From assembly GCA_964636325.1 (NCBI GenBank), contig CAZWRV010000026.1, forward strand, positions 3,550 through 67,549: a DNA stretch of 64,000 nucleotides. Reading direction: 5' to 3'. The translations under genes were made by a program, and so were the position numbers. Below are positions 25,543-35,147 of this stretch, in pieces; the first letter of the stretch is position 1; each line of letters opens with the position of its first letter. The notes under the pieces are model-generated. The model had not been told where the DNA came from. It saw only the letters and a list, made by a program, of their open reading frames with translations, and did not search any database. This stretch comes from CAZWRV01 sp964636325 (GTDB taxonomy: Bacteria > Verrucomicrobiota > Lentisphaeria > Victivallales > GWF2-50-93).

Positions 25543-27033
25543 ATGGGCGCATACTTCGATTTCTTCCATATAACCTACTATACGGTCACGATCCTGCTGA
25601 TCGAGCTTGTCACGTGCGTGCACATCGTGATGAACAAGCACGAGGAGCCGGCCAGCGCGGTGCTGTGGATGTTCATCGTGTTCGACTTCCCCCTGCTCGG
25701 ACTATTGATATACATCATGTTCGGCATCAACAGGATACACACCCGCGGCACGCAGATACGCCTGGCCAACGAACTGATGCGCAGCCATAAGGGCGATCCG
25801 GCGCACAAGGCATTCTCAGCCCACTACGAGGACCAGAAGGGCCACGTCTACACGTCGTCCGACGGGGAATACCCCGACTTCATGAGGGCGCTGGACAGGC
25901 TTCTGCCCGGCACCGCTCCGCTGCGCGGAAACTCGGTCGAGCTGCTCACCGACGGGACGAAGGCCTACCCGAGGATGCTCGAGGAGATCAGGAAGGCGGA
26001 GTCGAGCATACACCTGCAGTCCTTCATAATCATGGACGACCAGGTGGGCAGCGAGATACTCATGGCCATGGAGGAGAAGGCCAGGGCCGGCATCGACGTC
26101 AAGATCATCTACGACAGATTCGGGAGCATGAAATCGGGCATCTCCCTGACATTGTACGGGAAGAATCTGCCGAATTTCCAGATAAGGGCGTTCTCCCCCC
26201 TGCTGAACTTCAGGATGCCATGGGCCATACAGCTCAGGAACCACAGGAAGCTGCTGGTCATAGACGGCAGGACGGCGTTCATGGGCGGGATCAACATCAG
26301 CAAGGACAACGACATCAGGTGGAGCGGCAAGGACAGGTACATACACGATCTGCACTGCATGATCAGGGGGCCCGCGGTCGGGGAGCTGCAGTTCTCCTTC
26401 GCGCGCGACTGGTATTATGTGGCTTCGCCTCCGCCCTCTGAGATTTTCAGGGAGGAGTTCTTCCCGCTGCTCCATGAGTCCGGCGACTCGGTGCTCCGCG
26501 TGGTCACGTCGGGCCCGGGCCACGACTTCGAGGCCACGGAGAAGGTGTTCATGGCGGCGGCGTCCACCGCCAGAAGCCAGATATGGATTATCACACCGTA
26601 TTTCGTCCCCGACAAGCCGCTCTGGAAGGCCCTCTGCCTCGCCGTGGCGCGCGGAGTGGAAGTGAGGGTGATCGTCCCCCGCACCAACAACCACTGGTAC
26701 GTGCACTACGCGAGCCACGGCCTCTACAGGACGCTCATCGAAGCGGGCGTCAGGATTTTCGAGAAGGAGGGCTCCTTCTCGCACGCCAAGGCGATGCTGG
26801 TCGACGGCATGTGGGCATTCATGGGCTCGAGCAACTGGGACGTACGGAGCTGCAAGCTCAACTTCGAGCTCGACTTCGTCGCATACAGGGGCGCATTCAT
26901 CAAGGACCTGCACCAGCAGTTCCACGAGGAGTTCTCCCAGTCGAAGGAAATACTGATGGACGACATGGTGGGCAGGACGTTCACCAGGAGGCTCCTCGAG
27001 GACGCATGTTCTCTGCTGATACCGGTGCTCTGA
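25543..27033 (+). CDS. cls: Cardiolipin synthase (phospholipase D family)
   Basis: A 496-residue inner-membrane enzyme that condenses two phosphatidylglycerol molecules to cardiolipin and glycerol (or a related transphosphatidylation). Two N-terminal membrane segments (about 8-30 and 38-62, a PLDc_N domain with ASAVLWMFIVFDFPLLGLL) are followed by two PLD halves, each with an HKD motif: HRKLLVIDGRTAFMGG (about 234-249) and HAKAMLVDGMWAFMGSSN (about 413-430), and a C-terminal TRRLLEDACSLLIPVL segment as in bacterial Cls. Its stop overlaps the start of the next gene (TGATG), which indicates translational coupling to the small membrane protein. An unusual low-complexity repeat abuts its start codon. 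Confidence 0.92.
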   Translation: MGAYFDFFHITYYTVTILLIELVTCVHIVMNKHEEPASAVLWMFIVFDFPLLGLLIYIMFGINRIHTRGTQIRLANELMRSHKGDPAHKAFSAHYEDQKGHVYTSSDGEYPDFMRALDRLLPGTAPLRGNSVELLTDGTKAYPRMLEEIRKAESSIHLQSFIIMDDQVGSEILMAMEEKARAGIDVKIIYDRFGSMKSGISLTLYGKNLPNFQIRAFSPLLNFRMPWAIQLRNHRKLLVIDGRTAFMGGINISKDNDIRWSGKDRYIHDLHCMIRGPAVGELQFSFARDWYYVASPPPSEIFREEFFPLLHESGDSVLRVVTSGPGHDFEATEKVFMAAASTARSQIWIITPYFVPDKPLWKALCLAVARGVEVRVIVPRTNNHWYVHYASHGLYRTLIEAGVRIFEKEGSFSHAKAMLVDGMWAFMGSSNWDVRSCKLNFELDFVAYRGAFIKDLHQQFHEEFSQSKEILMDDMVGRTFTRRLLEDACSLLIPVL

Positions 27034-27428
27034 TGCCTCTGACAGTGAAAATCTACATCGCGCTTTACATCCTGTTCCTGGTGTCGAACTTGGGAGGCTG
27101 GATATATCTCAAGCTGAGGCCGTGGGTGATATTCTACGACCTGATGAGCGGTGTCACCTTCGTGCTTTTCATGATCGCCTTCTTCAAGCCTGCGGTCCTG
27201 GCGGAGCTGAACATCTTCCATGCCGCCGTCTTCATCGGACTGATAGCGTTCGAGTTCTACATGTCTGTATGGGGGGATTTCGAAAAGCTAGGAATCAGGC
27301 CCCCGGAGGGGATGTCTCCGGACGAGCTGGAGACGGCGGCCGTCCTCTCGCTGATCTTCTCGGCCCCGGCGTATGTCATAGGGGGCATGGCATGCATCGA
27401 AGTCCTGAAGGGCGCCGTGGCGGCGTAA
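27033..27428 (+). CDS. Four-helix membrane protein coupled to cls
   Basis: A 131-residue integral membrane protein whose ATG overlaps the cls stop codon (TGATG). Four hydrophobic segments are visible: about 5-25 (IYIALYILFLVSNLGGWIY), 30-52 (WVIFYDLMSGVTFVLFMIAF), 60-80 (IFHAAVFIGLIAFEFY) and 103-125 (AVLSLIFSAPAYVIGGMACI). No known family recognised. The tight coupling suggests a role with cardiolipin synthase in the membrane, for example stabilising it or acting on its product; this is inference. Confidence 0.7.
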   Translation: MPLTVKIYIALYILFLVSNLGGWIYLKLRPWVIFYDLMSGVTFVLFMIAFFKPAVLAELNIFHAAVFIGLIAFEFYMSVWGDFEKLGIRPPEGMSPDELETAAVLSLIFSAPAYVIGGMACIEVLKGAVAA

Positions 27429-27482
27429 CCTGATCTTTTTACTAGCCGCATATTTTTACCCCCCAAGCGGTTGGCCATTAGG

Positions 27483-27511
27483 TTGATAACCCTTTTACGT
27501 CATGCTACATT
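27483..27511 (+). promoter_or_regulatory. Candidate sigma-70-type promoter of yebC
   Basis: TTGATA (27483-27488) and TACATT (27506-27511) are separated by exactly 17 bases, about 60 bases upstream of the yebC start. The region is more AT-rich than its surroundings and has no repeat in it. Confidence 0.45.
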
Positions 27512-27570
27512 ACCCGTTTTAACATGCACTAAACCAATTCAACCCACTAACTTCAATTCTCGGAGTCACT

Positions 27571-28326
27571 ATGTCCGGACACAGCAAATGGGCCAACATA
27601 AAGCACAAGAAGGACGCGGCCGACAGGAAGAAGGGCAAAATATTCTCCAGGATAACCAAGGAGATAATCGCGGCGGCCAAGCAGGGCGGCGGCGATCCCG
27701 ACGCCAACCCCCGACTCCGCAATGTTCTCCTTTCCGCAAGATCCGTCAACATGCCCAACGCAAACATCGACAGGGCGATAAAGAAGGCCACCGGAGAACT
27801 GGGCTCGGTCGTCTTCGAGGAAATATGCTACGAGGCCTATGCGCCCGGAGGTACGGCGATCCTCGTCGACTGCCTTACCGACAACAGGAACCGGACGGCC
27901 GGCGAGATCAGGATGCTCCTTGACAGAGGCGGAGGGAAGCTTGCCGGAACACCGGGGACGGTCCTCAGGATGTTCCACAGGAAGTCCCACTTCGTCGTCA
28001 CGGGCCCCGACGCCGACGAGAACAAGCTCTTCGAACTCGTCGTCGACGCCGGCGCGGAAAACATAGAGGTCGAGAACGGCGTCGCCGAAATATACGGCCC
28101 GCCGGAATCGTTCCAGCCCATATCCGACGCCCTCCACAAGGCCGGGATCAAGACCGAGGAGGCGACAATTGTCAAGGTTCCGGAAAACTACATCTCGATA
28201 AGCGACCCGGCCGTCGCCAGACAGGTGATCAATCTCGTCGAAAAGCTCGAGGACCAGGACGACGTCCAGGCCGTCCACTCCAATTTCGACGTCGCCCCCG
28301 ATATCCTCGCGCAGGTGCAGGGGTGA
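27571..28326 (+). CDS. yebC: YebC/PmpR-family protein (TACO1 family)
   Basis: A 251-residue cytoplasmic protein of the YebC family. The highly conserved N-terminus MSGHSKWANIKHKKDAADRK, with KIFSRITKEI and NPRLR, and the central GPGGTAILVDCLTDN-type segment (here APGGTAILVDCLTDN) identify it. Members act as transcriptional regulators in some bacteria and as ribosome-associated factors that relieve stalling on proline runs in others. GGAG six bases before the ATG. It stands alone with its own promoter-like sequence; RuvC, a frequent neighbour elsewhere, is absent. Confidence 0.95.
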   Translation: MSGHSKWANIKHKKDAADRKKGKIFSRITKEIIAAAKQGGGDPDANPRLRNVLLSARSVNMPNANIDRAIKKATGELGSVVFEEICYEAYAPGGTAILVDCLTDNRNRTAGEIRMLLDRGGGKLAGTPGTVLRMFHRKSHFVVTGPDADENKLFELVVDAGAENIEVENGVAEIYGPPESFQPISDALHKAGIKTEEATIVKVPENYISISDPAVARQVINLVEKLEDQDDVQAVHSNFDVAPDILAQVQG

Positions 28327-28503
28327 GAAAGCCAGATATCAGATGCCGGGTTGTGAATGGTGAATAGTCGCGAGTCGCTGGTCAACTGGCTCCGGATGCC
28401 GGATTCCAGATAATCTTCGGCAGGAACCGGCAGGTTTCGGCAGGCATCGGAGGGGATCGCATACCAGCTTGTTTCCTTCAGCGGCTATTATCCGCCGCCT
28501 TCC
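28327..28503. repeat. Intergenic repeat remnants after yebC
   Basis: Between convergent yebC and the permease gene there are several short repeated words: GATGCCGG at about 28344 and again near 28395, GTGAATGGTGAATAG, and a run of CGGCAGGAACCGGCAGGTTT (28428-28447) followed by CGGCAGGCATCGG. A TGCCGAAACCTTTCGGCA relative occurs at about 10065-10082. No gene is seen. Confidence 0.45.
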
Positions 28504-30225
28504 CTATATGCCCGCCGCACCACGTATGAGTTTTTCAGGGTCAATCCTCGTAGGCGCATTTCTCAGGAAGACTTCCGCTCCCGTGATGCACTTCCACCTG
28601 AAGTAGAAGAACACCATGCTGAAAACCCAGAGGTTGAAGACGTAGCTCACCACAATGTAGTCTTTTGGCGTCCTGCCATGGATTCCAAAGAAATATAAGG
28701 CGGGGTTGGTCAGGAAGGCGACCATGAACGGGCCGAATATGTTGGCGAATACGAGCCCCAGCAGCATCGGGACGAGATGCCAGGCCGCAAGAACGGACAG
28801 TGCGATGAGTATGGCGTTAGTCTGGTTCCTCGCCCTGAGCCCGACAAAGCACGAGAGCCAGTTCGCCGCAAGCATATATCCCATTGAATATACCAGGATG
28901 AAGCCCATCTGCATCAGTTCGTTTCCCATGCCGAAGAACTCACGGCCCAGCCCCATGCTCCCGCCCCCGAGAGGCGCGATGATGAGCATGAACAGGATTA
29001 CCGGGGCGGAGAAGACCAGTATGAGCCTGTTGACTCCGCGCATCTTGTAGCGGACGATGTCCTCGGCCTTGAGCGGGGTGGCAAGCAGGATGTCGAGCGC
29101 CTGGCCGCCCCTCTCCGACGGAATCGCCAGGGCGGAACGTATCGAAAGCGCCACAGACGCCGCCGCGAGATAGAACTTCATGAACATCGCCCCGTAATCC
29201 CTGTAGCCGCTCCCCCAGTAGAGTTCGAACATCGTCGGGATCATCAGCAGGGCGAAGAGAAAGACGACGATGCGCAGCTTGTTGTGGAGCCTGCCGGCCG
29301 CGCTCTTCGCCCGGTCGTACCATTGGAGCGGATTTTCAGACCTTCCGGGCAGCTCCATTTTCCCTTCGCTTCCCAGATTGAATTCGACCCCGTAGAAAGT
29401 CCTGTTTATCCTCTTCCAGAAGAGGTCAAGACGCTTCAGATAGTTCAATATTGGAACCTTTTCGGAAGTGAACGGGCGCGTCTTCAGGAACCTTATGCTC
29501 ATTCCGAGGGAGACGAATGTCAGGACGGCCAGCAGGATCATTAAGCCGCTGAAGCTTTCATAACCGGACCTAGGGACAGATACGAAGCGGCCCTTTTGCT
29601 CCAAAACAAGAAAATATATGATTAAAAACTGCAGGGCCGTAAGAAGATATGATGCCGTGACCGCCGCGGCCGTCGTGGAGAAGTATGCCGAGAACATGAT
29701 CGAATACGCGCCGATCTCAAACATTGAGACGATGGTCATCACGGCAATCTGGGAGAGTTGGTCGGAGCCGACTCCGCCCATCGAATACGCCACGGCAAGA
29801 ATCGGAAGGCCTATCAGCAGGAATGAAAGCATCGGGATTATCCTGCTCAGATACTTCTGAAGGATGATCTGATACGGCCTCATCCTGGTCAGGAAGAGCA
29901 GTTCGAGCGTGTTCCTCTCCTTCTCGCCGCTTATGACCCCTCCCATTATCGCGGGAAGACATGCCAGCACGGCGAAAAATTGGCAGTAGACGACCGAGTA
30001 GAACATCTGCGTCCCGATGTAGCTTGGCCATCCACCGAGCGCAACGGAATAGCCCGATCTCCATCCGGGAAATGTGTAGAAATGGAAGCAGCTCGCAAGA
30101 CCGATCGCCGCAAAAAACATGAGCAGGATCACACGGATCACGTAGGTCCGCTTCCGGCCCGCCTGCTCCACCAGCTCCTTGCCGAGCAAGGGGAACGACG
30201 GGAGTATGGATTTCAAGAATTGCAT
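28504..30225 (-). CDS. ABC-2-type transporter permease (second paralogue)
   Basis: A 573-residue membrane protein with about 12 hydrophobic segments, probably two ABC-2 permease halves fused (an early GVISGEKERNTLELLFLTRM and a later RGGQALDILLATPLKAEDIV, both versions of the permease motif EKExgTLexLLxtPlxxxxi). Its start MQFLKSILPSFPLLGKELVE aligns with the start of the permease encoded at 32463-34097, so the two are paralogues that flank one large protein. They probably form the membrane channel for the ATPase encoded upstream, as a heterodimer. Similar systems (NatAB/GldF-like) move ions, lipids or peptides, and substrates are usually unknown. Last gene of a long minus-strand block. Confidence 0.85.
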   Translation of the reverse strand: MQFLKSILPSFPLLGKELVEQAGRKRTYVIRVILLMFFAAIGLASCFHFYTFPGWRSGYSVALGGWPSYIGTQMFYSVVYCQFFAVLACLPAIMGGVISGEKERNTLELLFLTRMRPYQIILQKYLSRIIPMLSFLLIGLPILAVAYSMGGVGSDQLSQIAVMTIVSMFEIGAYSIMFSAYFSTTAAAVTASYLLTALQFLIIYFLVLEQKGRFVSVPRSGYESFSGLMILLAVLTFVSLGMSIRFLKTRPFTSEKVPILNYLKRLDLFWKRINRTFYGVEFNLGSEGKMELPGRSENPLQWYDRAKSAAGRLHNKLRIVVFLFALLMIPTMFELYWGSGYRDYGAMFMKFYLAAASVALSIRSALAIPSERGGQALDILLATPLKAEDIVRYKMRGVNRLILVFSAPVILFMLIIAPLGGGSMGLGREFFGMGNELMQMGFILVYSMGYMLAANWLSCFVGLRARNQTNAILIALSVLAAWHLVPMLLGLVFANIFGPFMVAFLTNPALYFFGIHGRTPKDYIVVSYVFNLWVFSMVFFYFRWKCITGAEVFLRNAPTRIDPEKLIRGAAGI

Positions 30226-30262
30226 GAGCCGAGACTATATTTTAAACAACATTGGACATTCC

Positions 30263-32389
30263 TCACTCCCTGTAAAGCCTCCGATACACCATGACGTCCT
30301 TCCCCTCGCAGATTGCGACAATGACGAGGCGCTGATCTTTGTCGGTGGGGTCGAAATGGTATCTCGGGTTCTGTGATTCTAAAGCTGACGACGGGATGGA
30401 CGGCGACAAATTTTCCAGGACCGGATAATTCATTTTGGGATTAAGGCTGTAGAAGCCGTTATCCGTCTGATATCTGCTTTTGTCTCCGCCGATGGCCCAT
30501 ACAATATTCTGGTCGCAGTTTTCGTAGAGAACGTTTCTGCTGTCCCCGCGCATCATGATGACGCATCCCTGCCACTGCTTCCTGCCGAGCGCATCCGCGA
30601 CCGAATCACGGATAGCGACCAAGACGTTCTCCGAATATTCGGCGGGGAAGGACCATTTGCGCCCCTTGTCCGCAGGCGGTGCGCAGAAGGAGAAGGAGGC
30701 CATCATGCTCGGCGTCCATTGGACAACCTTCCTGCTGAACTCATAGCCGCTGAAGAGCGTCCCCTCGTAAAACTCCGACTTTGCCTCGTCCAAAACCGTG
30801 CCATACCTGCTGTATTGCCGCCTGTGATCCGGGGAAAGTACCTCGTTGGCGTGGCGCGTCTTAACAATCTTGCTCCTCCCGGCGAAGAGGAAGTCTATCC
30901 GCGCGGAGCGCAGAAGCCCGCCTCCTGGCCCGATATCGTTGAATATCAGCGACTTGGCGTTGTCGCTCCTTCCGAGGTAGGCGTCCGACATCGCCTTCAT
31001 GAGCCAGGCGGTCAGGACGCAGACGCACGGGAAGACCAGCCATGTGTACTTCCGGGCCTTGAACCAGCCGAGGACAACGTAGTCCAGGGGGCCGATGAGC
31101 ATGGCGAAGACCAGCAGTATAAGCGCGATGAGCCATAACGGGACGAACTGTATTTTCCTGTCGACGAAAAGCTCGAAGCCTCCCGCGCCGTAAGTTTCCT
31201 GGTAGTAGTCCTGTGTCAGACCTGACATCAATGACGCCGGGACTATGCAGTTGTTCACGGGCATGTTCCTGGGCGTGAGTTCGCGCGCGATTTCATCCTT
31301 GCCGATGAAATGGCCGCCGGCCAGGAAGGCCGTCTGCCTCTGCGCTTTAAGCCTCCAGAGAAATGCGGCAATCCTGCGCCATTCATACGATTTCAGGTCC
31401 TCCGAGCCGTCCAGTTTCCCGGTGTAAAGAACAAGCCTCCCCAGACCCGGAGCGAAGTTTCCGGCCCCGTATTCGAAGTCATCCAGGAGCAGGCGTCCCT
31501 CGGAGGAAAGCCCTTTCACGGGGTTCGGCCGTTCGGATTCGCGGAAAATCCTCGTGAAAAAGTCGAGATGGCGCTGTTCGAAGGCCGCTTTCCCGGGGCT
31601 GATCAGGGCGGCACCCCCGCCGAGCAGCCATTTCGCGAACGCATCAAGCTGCTTCTCGTTCATCATGGCGAAGCCTTCCTCCTTGAGCAGAAGGATGTCA
31701 TACGCGCAGTATCCTTCCGGGGTGGACGGCAGCAGGTCGGCGGCAACGTTGACGACAGAGCTCTTCAGCCCGACCTGCCTCACCGCCTGATAGTCGTATC
31801 TGTATGATGCGGCGACGGCTGCCGGAGCTGAGGCATCCCCTTTCTCATTGGACGAGTCCTCCTTGCTCATGTCGGGGATGAAGTTTTCGGGTTGGAGCTT
31901 CTTCGCGCTTTCTGAAATCCCGACCTGTGTTATTGGCCCCGGGGCCACATAGGCGATGCAGAGATTGATCTGGCCGGTCGGCGGAAGTATCAGGGCGACG
32001 CTTCCCAGCTCATAGGTCTTTTCGCCGCTTATGAACCTGGCTTTCACGTTGCTTGTCCCAGGATTGTTCTGGACCATCGGCGGCAGCATGATCTTCCGCC
32101 TGGTCTGCCCCTCCGAAAGCGTAATCTCGCCCGTCCGCAGCCTGAACGGTGGTGTAGCCAGGTCGTAGAACTCCAGTTCGAGGCTCCCCGCAAGCAGCTT
32201 CCTGCCCTTCAGGGATAAAAGCATCTCGGCCGGAATCGGCGCGCACGACCTGACGAACGGGGACGTCGTCACAAGGTTGAACGTAAGAGCCTCGCCGACG
32301 CCGGAACCTCCGGGCGCCGCAACGCTGTCGAACGCCAGGCCTATCACGAAGGCCAGACAGAGTATACTGATAATCAATCGGTTATGCAT
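30263..32389 (-). CDS. Membrane-anchored protein with amidotransferase-like fold, ABC-linked
   Basis: A 708-residue exported protein: signal peptide (LIISILCLAFVIGLAFDSVA), an extracytoplasmic beta-rich region (about 30-200), an alpha/beta segment with AYDILLLKEEGFAMMNEKQL and WLLGGGAALISPGK (about 225-270) as in glutamine-amidotransferase-like domains of GldG/BatA-type proteins, then two membrane helices at about 415-440 (VPLWLIALILLVFAMLIGPL) and 455-475 (YTWLVFPCVCVLTAWLMKAM) and a C-terminal soluble region of about 230 residues. It lies between two paralogous ABC permease genes with gaps of 37 and 73 bp. The layout recalls GldG between ABC components, and an auxiliary extracytoplasmic subunit is the best guess. 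No catalytic triad is claimed. Confidence 0.65.
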   Translation of the reverse strand: MHNRLIISILCLAFVIGLAFDSVAAPGGSGVGEALTFNLVTTSPFVRSCAPIPAEMLLSLKGRKLLAGSLELEFYDLATPPFRLRTGEITLSEGQTRRKIMLPPMVQNNPGTSNVKARFISGEKTYELGSVALILPPTGQINLCIAYVAPGPITQVGISESAKKLQPENFIPDMSKEDSSNEKGDASAPAAVAASYRYDYQAVRQVGLKSSVVNVAADLLPSTPEGYCAYDILLLKEEGFAMMNEKQLDAFAKWLLGGGAALISPGKAAFEQRHLDFFTRIFRESERPNPVKGLSSEGRLLLDDFEYGAGNFAPGLGRLVLYTGKLDGSEDLKSYEWRRIAAFLWRLKAQRQTAFLAGGHFIGKDEIARELTPRNMPVNNCIVPASLMSGLTQDYYQETYGAGGFELFVDRKIQFVPLWLIALILLVFAMLIGPLDYVVLGWFKARKYTWLVFPCVCVLTAWLMKAMSDAYLGRSDNAKSLIFNDIGPGGGLLRSARIDFLFAGRSKIVKTRHANEVLSPDHRRQYSRYGTVLDEAKSEFYEGTLFSGYEFSRKVVQWTPSMMASFSFCAPPADKGRKWSFPAEYSENVLVAIRDSVADALGRKQWQGCVIMMRGDSRNVLYENCDQNIVWAIGGDKSRYQTDNGFYSLNPKMNYPVLENLSPSIPSSALESQNPRYHFDPTDKDQRLVIVAICEGKDVMVYRRLYRE

Positions 32390-32399
32390 TGAACATGAT

Positions 32400-32462
32400 C
32401 CTTTGTTATTCGTTACTGGTTACTCGTTATTTGGTTATTGATAATTGTTCATTGATGATTGG
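32400..32462. repeat. Low-complexity GTTATTGGTTA-type repeat
   Basis: The 73-bp gap between the first permease and the 708-residue protein is made almost wholly of degenerate copies of GTTATTCGTTACTGGTTACT and TTATTGATAATTGTTCATTG. A related stretch precedes the permease at 34120-34158. Confidence 0.6.
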
Positions 32463-34097
32463 TTATCCCCTTCCGAGATATTTCTCAGCCCTGCCGATGC
32501 AGATCCGGCGGAGAAGCAAGTACAGCAAAAACAGGATCAGCGTATAGAGAGGCACGTCCGAAGCAAACGGATTGTCCAGGAAATCAATGAACCCTCTGAA
32601 GACGTGGTCATCGTTGATCAACGCCCCTGTCGGGAAAAGGATAGACCAATTACCGTAGAGGGTAAACGTCCCAACGCACTCATGGAATATTGCCGGCATC
32701 ACGCACCATATGACCATGCCCGACAGGGACACCATGATCGCGGTAAGCTGGTTCCTGACGACGAGCCCGATCCAGCAGGAGAACCAGCTCAGAATCTGAA
32801 GATACAGGATCACGTGGCAGAAAATATATATGCAGAACAGCATGTTGCGGATCTCGCGCAGGCGTGTGAAATCAACTATTCCGCCGAGCATGGCTATTCC
32901 CGCGGCAACAATCAAGGCGACGAGGACCGGCGGGACAAGCAGTACGATCATCAGGCGCAGATTCCCGCGCATCTTGCAGCGGACGATGTCGGCGGCGCTC
33001 AGCGGGGTCGTGAGAAGTATGTCGAGCGTGTTTTCGGATCTTTCCAGGGATAGGATTGATGCCGCCCTGACGGACAAAATCAACGGAATGGCGCAGGCAT
33101 AGGCGACCACAAGCACTACCAGGCCGGGCTCGAACGCGCCGATCAGGAGGGAAATGAACAAGACGACCATGAATGCCACCATGATCGCCACCTCCATGCG
33201 GATCTGGTATGTGAAGGTCCCCGTCGTGCTTTTCGCATGGTCATACCAGTCCAGCGGATTGCTCCCGTCGTCTGGAAGGCTGTAGTCCCTGCTTCTGAAA
33301 AGCTCGATCCCGTAGAACAGCTTGTTGAGCTCCTTCCAGAACTTGTCCAGGCTCTTCAGCAGCTCCACTCCATGGAACTTCCCGCATGCGAGCGGGCGCG
33401 TCTTCAGATAATGGACGCTAAACAGCAGATAGATTGGGGTGGCCATCGCCATGACGATGAAAAGGGGATACAAAAAATCATATTCGGAGAGATAGACATG
33501 GTTGGCCCTGCATATGAGGTTGATCATTATGCACGCGGCTAGATGCACACCGACCGCGAGATAGGACGAAATCACCGCGGCAACAGTGGAGGCGCAATAC
33601 GCGGAGAGCATGATTGAAAACGCGCCGACGTAGAATATCGAGAGGAAAGATAATATTATCAGGGAAGTCAGGTGTTTCGAGCCTACTCCCCCCAGCGAAT
33701 ATGCGACGGCCAGCAGGGGAAGAGACAAGAGGAAGAACGAGAGCATCGGGATGATCCGGCTCAGATACTTCTGCAGGATTATCTCGATCGGCTTCATGCG
33801 CGTAAGGAGAAGCAGCTCAAGTGAATTTCTTTCCTTCTCCATGGTCAGCACGCCCGCCATCATCGCCGGAAGGAAGACAAGCACCGAGACGAACTGAATG
33901 GCGAAGAGAATGGTGAATATTGTGTCGCCCAAATACTGGGCGTTCAAGGCGTCCCTGGTCCGATACGGTATCATTGCCGTCAACATTATGCCCAGCAGGA
34001 GGATGCGCAGGGCGTATGTCCGGGCCCGGTTCGCCTGCTCGATCAGCTCTTTGCCGAGCAGAGGCAGTGACGGAACTTTGATTTTCAAGATTGCCAT
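32463..34097 (-). CDS. ABC-2-type transporter permease (first paralogue)
   Basis: A 544-residue membrane protein with about 12 hydrophobic segments. The start MAILKIKVPSLPLLGKELIE (34097) is chosen because it aligns residue for residue with the start of the paralogue at 30225 (PLLGKELxEQAxRxRTY); an upstream in-frame TTG is not needed. Motifs AGVLTMEKERNSLELLLLTRM (first half) and LERSENTLDILLTTPLSAAD (second half) are the cytoplasmic coupling region of ABC-2 permeases, occurring twice as expected for a fused pair. It follows the ATPase gene by 62 bp and should pair with that ATPase. Substrate unknown. Confidence 0.85.
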   Translation of the reverse strand: MAILKIKVPSLPLLGKELIEQANRARTYALRILLLGIMLTAMIPYRTRDALNAQYLGDTIFTILFAIQFVSVLVFLPAMMAGVLTMEKERNSLELLLLTRMKPIEIILQKYLSRIIPMLSFFLLSLPLLAVAYSLGGVGSKHLTSLIILSFLSIFYVGAFSIMLSAYCASTVAAVISSYLAVGVHLAACIMINLICRANHVYLSEYDFLYPLFIVMAMATPIYLLFSVHYLKTRPLACGKFHGVELLKSLDKFWKELNKLFYGIELFRSRDYSLPDDGSNPLDWYDHAKSTTGTFTYQIRMEVAIMVAFMVVLFISLLIGAFEPGLVVLVVAYACAIPLILSVRAASILSLERSENTLDILLTTPLSAADIVRCKMRGNLRLMIVLLVPPVLVALIVAAGIAMLGGIVDFTRLREIRNMLFCIYIFCHVILYLQILSWFSCWIGLVVRNQLTAIMVSLSGMVIWCVMPAIFHECVGTFTLYGNWSILFPTGALINDDHVFRGFIDFLDNPFASDVPLYTLILFLLYLLLRRICIGRAEKYLGRG

Positions 34098-34159
34098 GGG
34101 TGGACTCTCGAGCAACAACCAATGAACAATTATCAGTTATCAATTGGTAATTGGACTTT

Positions 34160-35089
34160 CTAAGAGACCTTCCCTTCCGTGAGCCGTATGAACGCGGACT
34201 CCATGTCGGTGGTTTCGGGATGGAATGTCCTGACTTTTGCGCCGAGGGAATGGAGGGCGGCGTTAAGGTCCTCCGGCGTGAGGATGCTGTCGTTGTAGTC
34301 GATTGAGACGACATCGTTTTCGGCTTCGGCGGACTTGACGCCGTGGATCTTCCGGATCTGTCCGAGGAGTTCGTCGGTGATGTTGACTATCTGCGCGCGG
34401 ACGTTCCTTCTGAGGTTGATCTTGTCGTAGATCTCCTTCACTGAGCCTTCCGCGACGAGCTTTCCCTGCTCGATGATGCCGATTCGCGTGCATAGCTCGG
34501 CGAGCTCAGGGAGGATGTGGCTTGAAATCAGGATTGTCTTCCCCATGCGCCTGAGCTCCTTGAGCAGCTCCCTCATCTCGATCCGGGCGCGCGGGTCGAG
34601 GCCACTGGCCGGCTCGTCAAGGAGCAGGAACTCCGGATCGTGAAGCAGCAGCCTCGCCAGGCCGAGTCGCTGCTTCATGCCCCGCGAGAGGGCGTTCACC
34701 TGAGAAGTCCGCTTGCCGGCCAGTTCCGTCAGTTCAAGGACGTCCAGGATGGTCTTCTCCCTCTTGCCCCACTCGATCTGGTATGCCGCGGCGAAGAAGT
34801 GGAGGTATTCGTTCACGGTCAGGTCGTCGTAAGCGCCGAAGGAGTCGGGCATGTATCCGATCATCCTTCTGACCTCCTGGCTCCGTGACACGTCCATGCC
34901 GTTGACGGTGACTCTGCCGTATGTCGGTTTGAGCAGCGTGGCCATGACCCTTATCGTGGTGGTCTTGCCGGCGCCGTTAGGCCCGATGAAGCCGAAGACC
35001 TCGCCCTTCGGGATCGCGAACGAAAGCATGTTGACGGCGGTGAACTTGCCATACATCACCGTAAGGCGTTCGACTTTGACGAAGCTCAT
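34160..35089 (-). CDS. ABC transporter ATP-binding protein (NatA/CcmA type)
   Basis: A 309-residue nucleotide-binding subunit: Walker A GPNGAGKTT (36-44), signature LSRGMKQ (134-140), Walker B FLLLDEP (154-160) with ASGLDP, and the H-loop in ILISSHILPE. The C-terminal 90 residues form the domain found in ABC-2 exporters of the NatA/DrrA/GldA group. GGAG nine bases before the start. It powers the two ABC-2 permeases encoded next on the same strand. It is preceded by a 271-bp repeat-filled gap after the VWA protein gene, so it may be co-transcribed with the MoxR/DUF58/VWA genes or have its own signal in that gap. Confidence 0.93.
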   Translation of the reverse strand: MSFVKVERLTVMYGKFTAVNMLSFAIPKGEVFGFIGPNGAGKTTTIRVMATLLKPTYGRVTVNGMDVSRSQEVRRMIGYMPDSFGAYDDLTVNEYLHFFAAAYQIEWGKREKTILDVLELTELAGKRTSQVNALSRGMKQRLGLARLLLHDPEFLLLDEPASGLDPRARIEMRELLKELRRMGKTILISSHILPELAELCTRIGIIEQGKLVAEGSVKEIYDKINLRRNVRAQIVNITDELLGQIRKIHGVKSAEAENDVVSIDYNDSILTPEDLNAALHSLGAKVRTFHPETTDMESAFIRLTEGKVS

Positions 35090-35147
35090 AATAATTCTCC
35101 GGTATTATTTTAGATTTTCTGACCAGACCAGATGAAGCGGTTAAGTT

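Noticed and set aside
25816..26925. 369-residue minus-strand frame opposite cls
   Set aside because: Mirrors the HKD-containing cls gene, which is certain.
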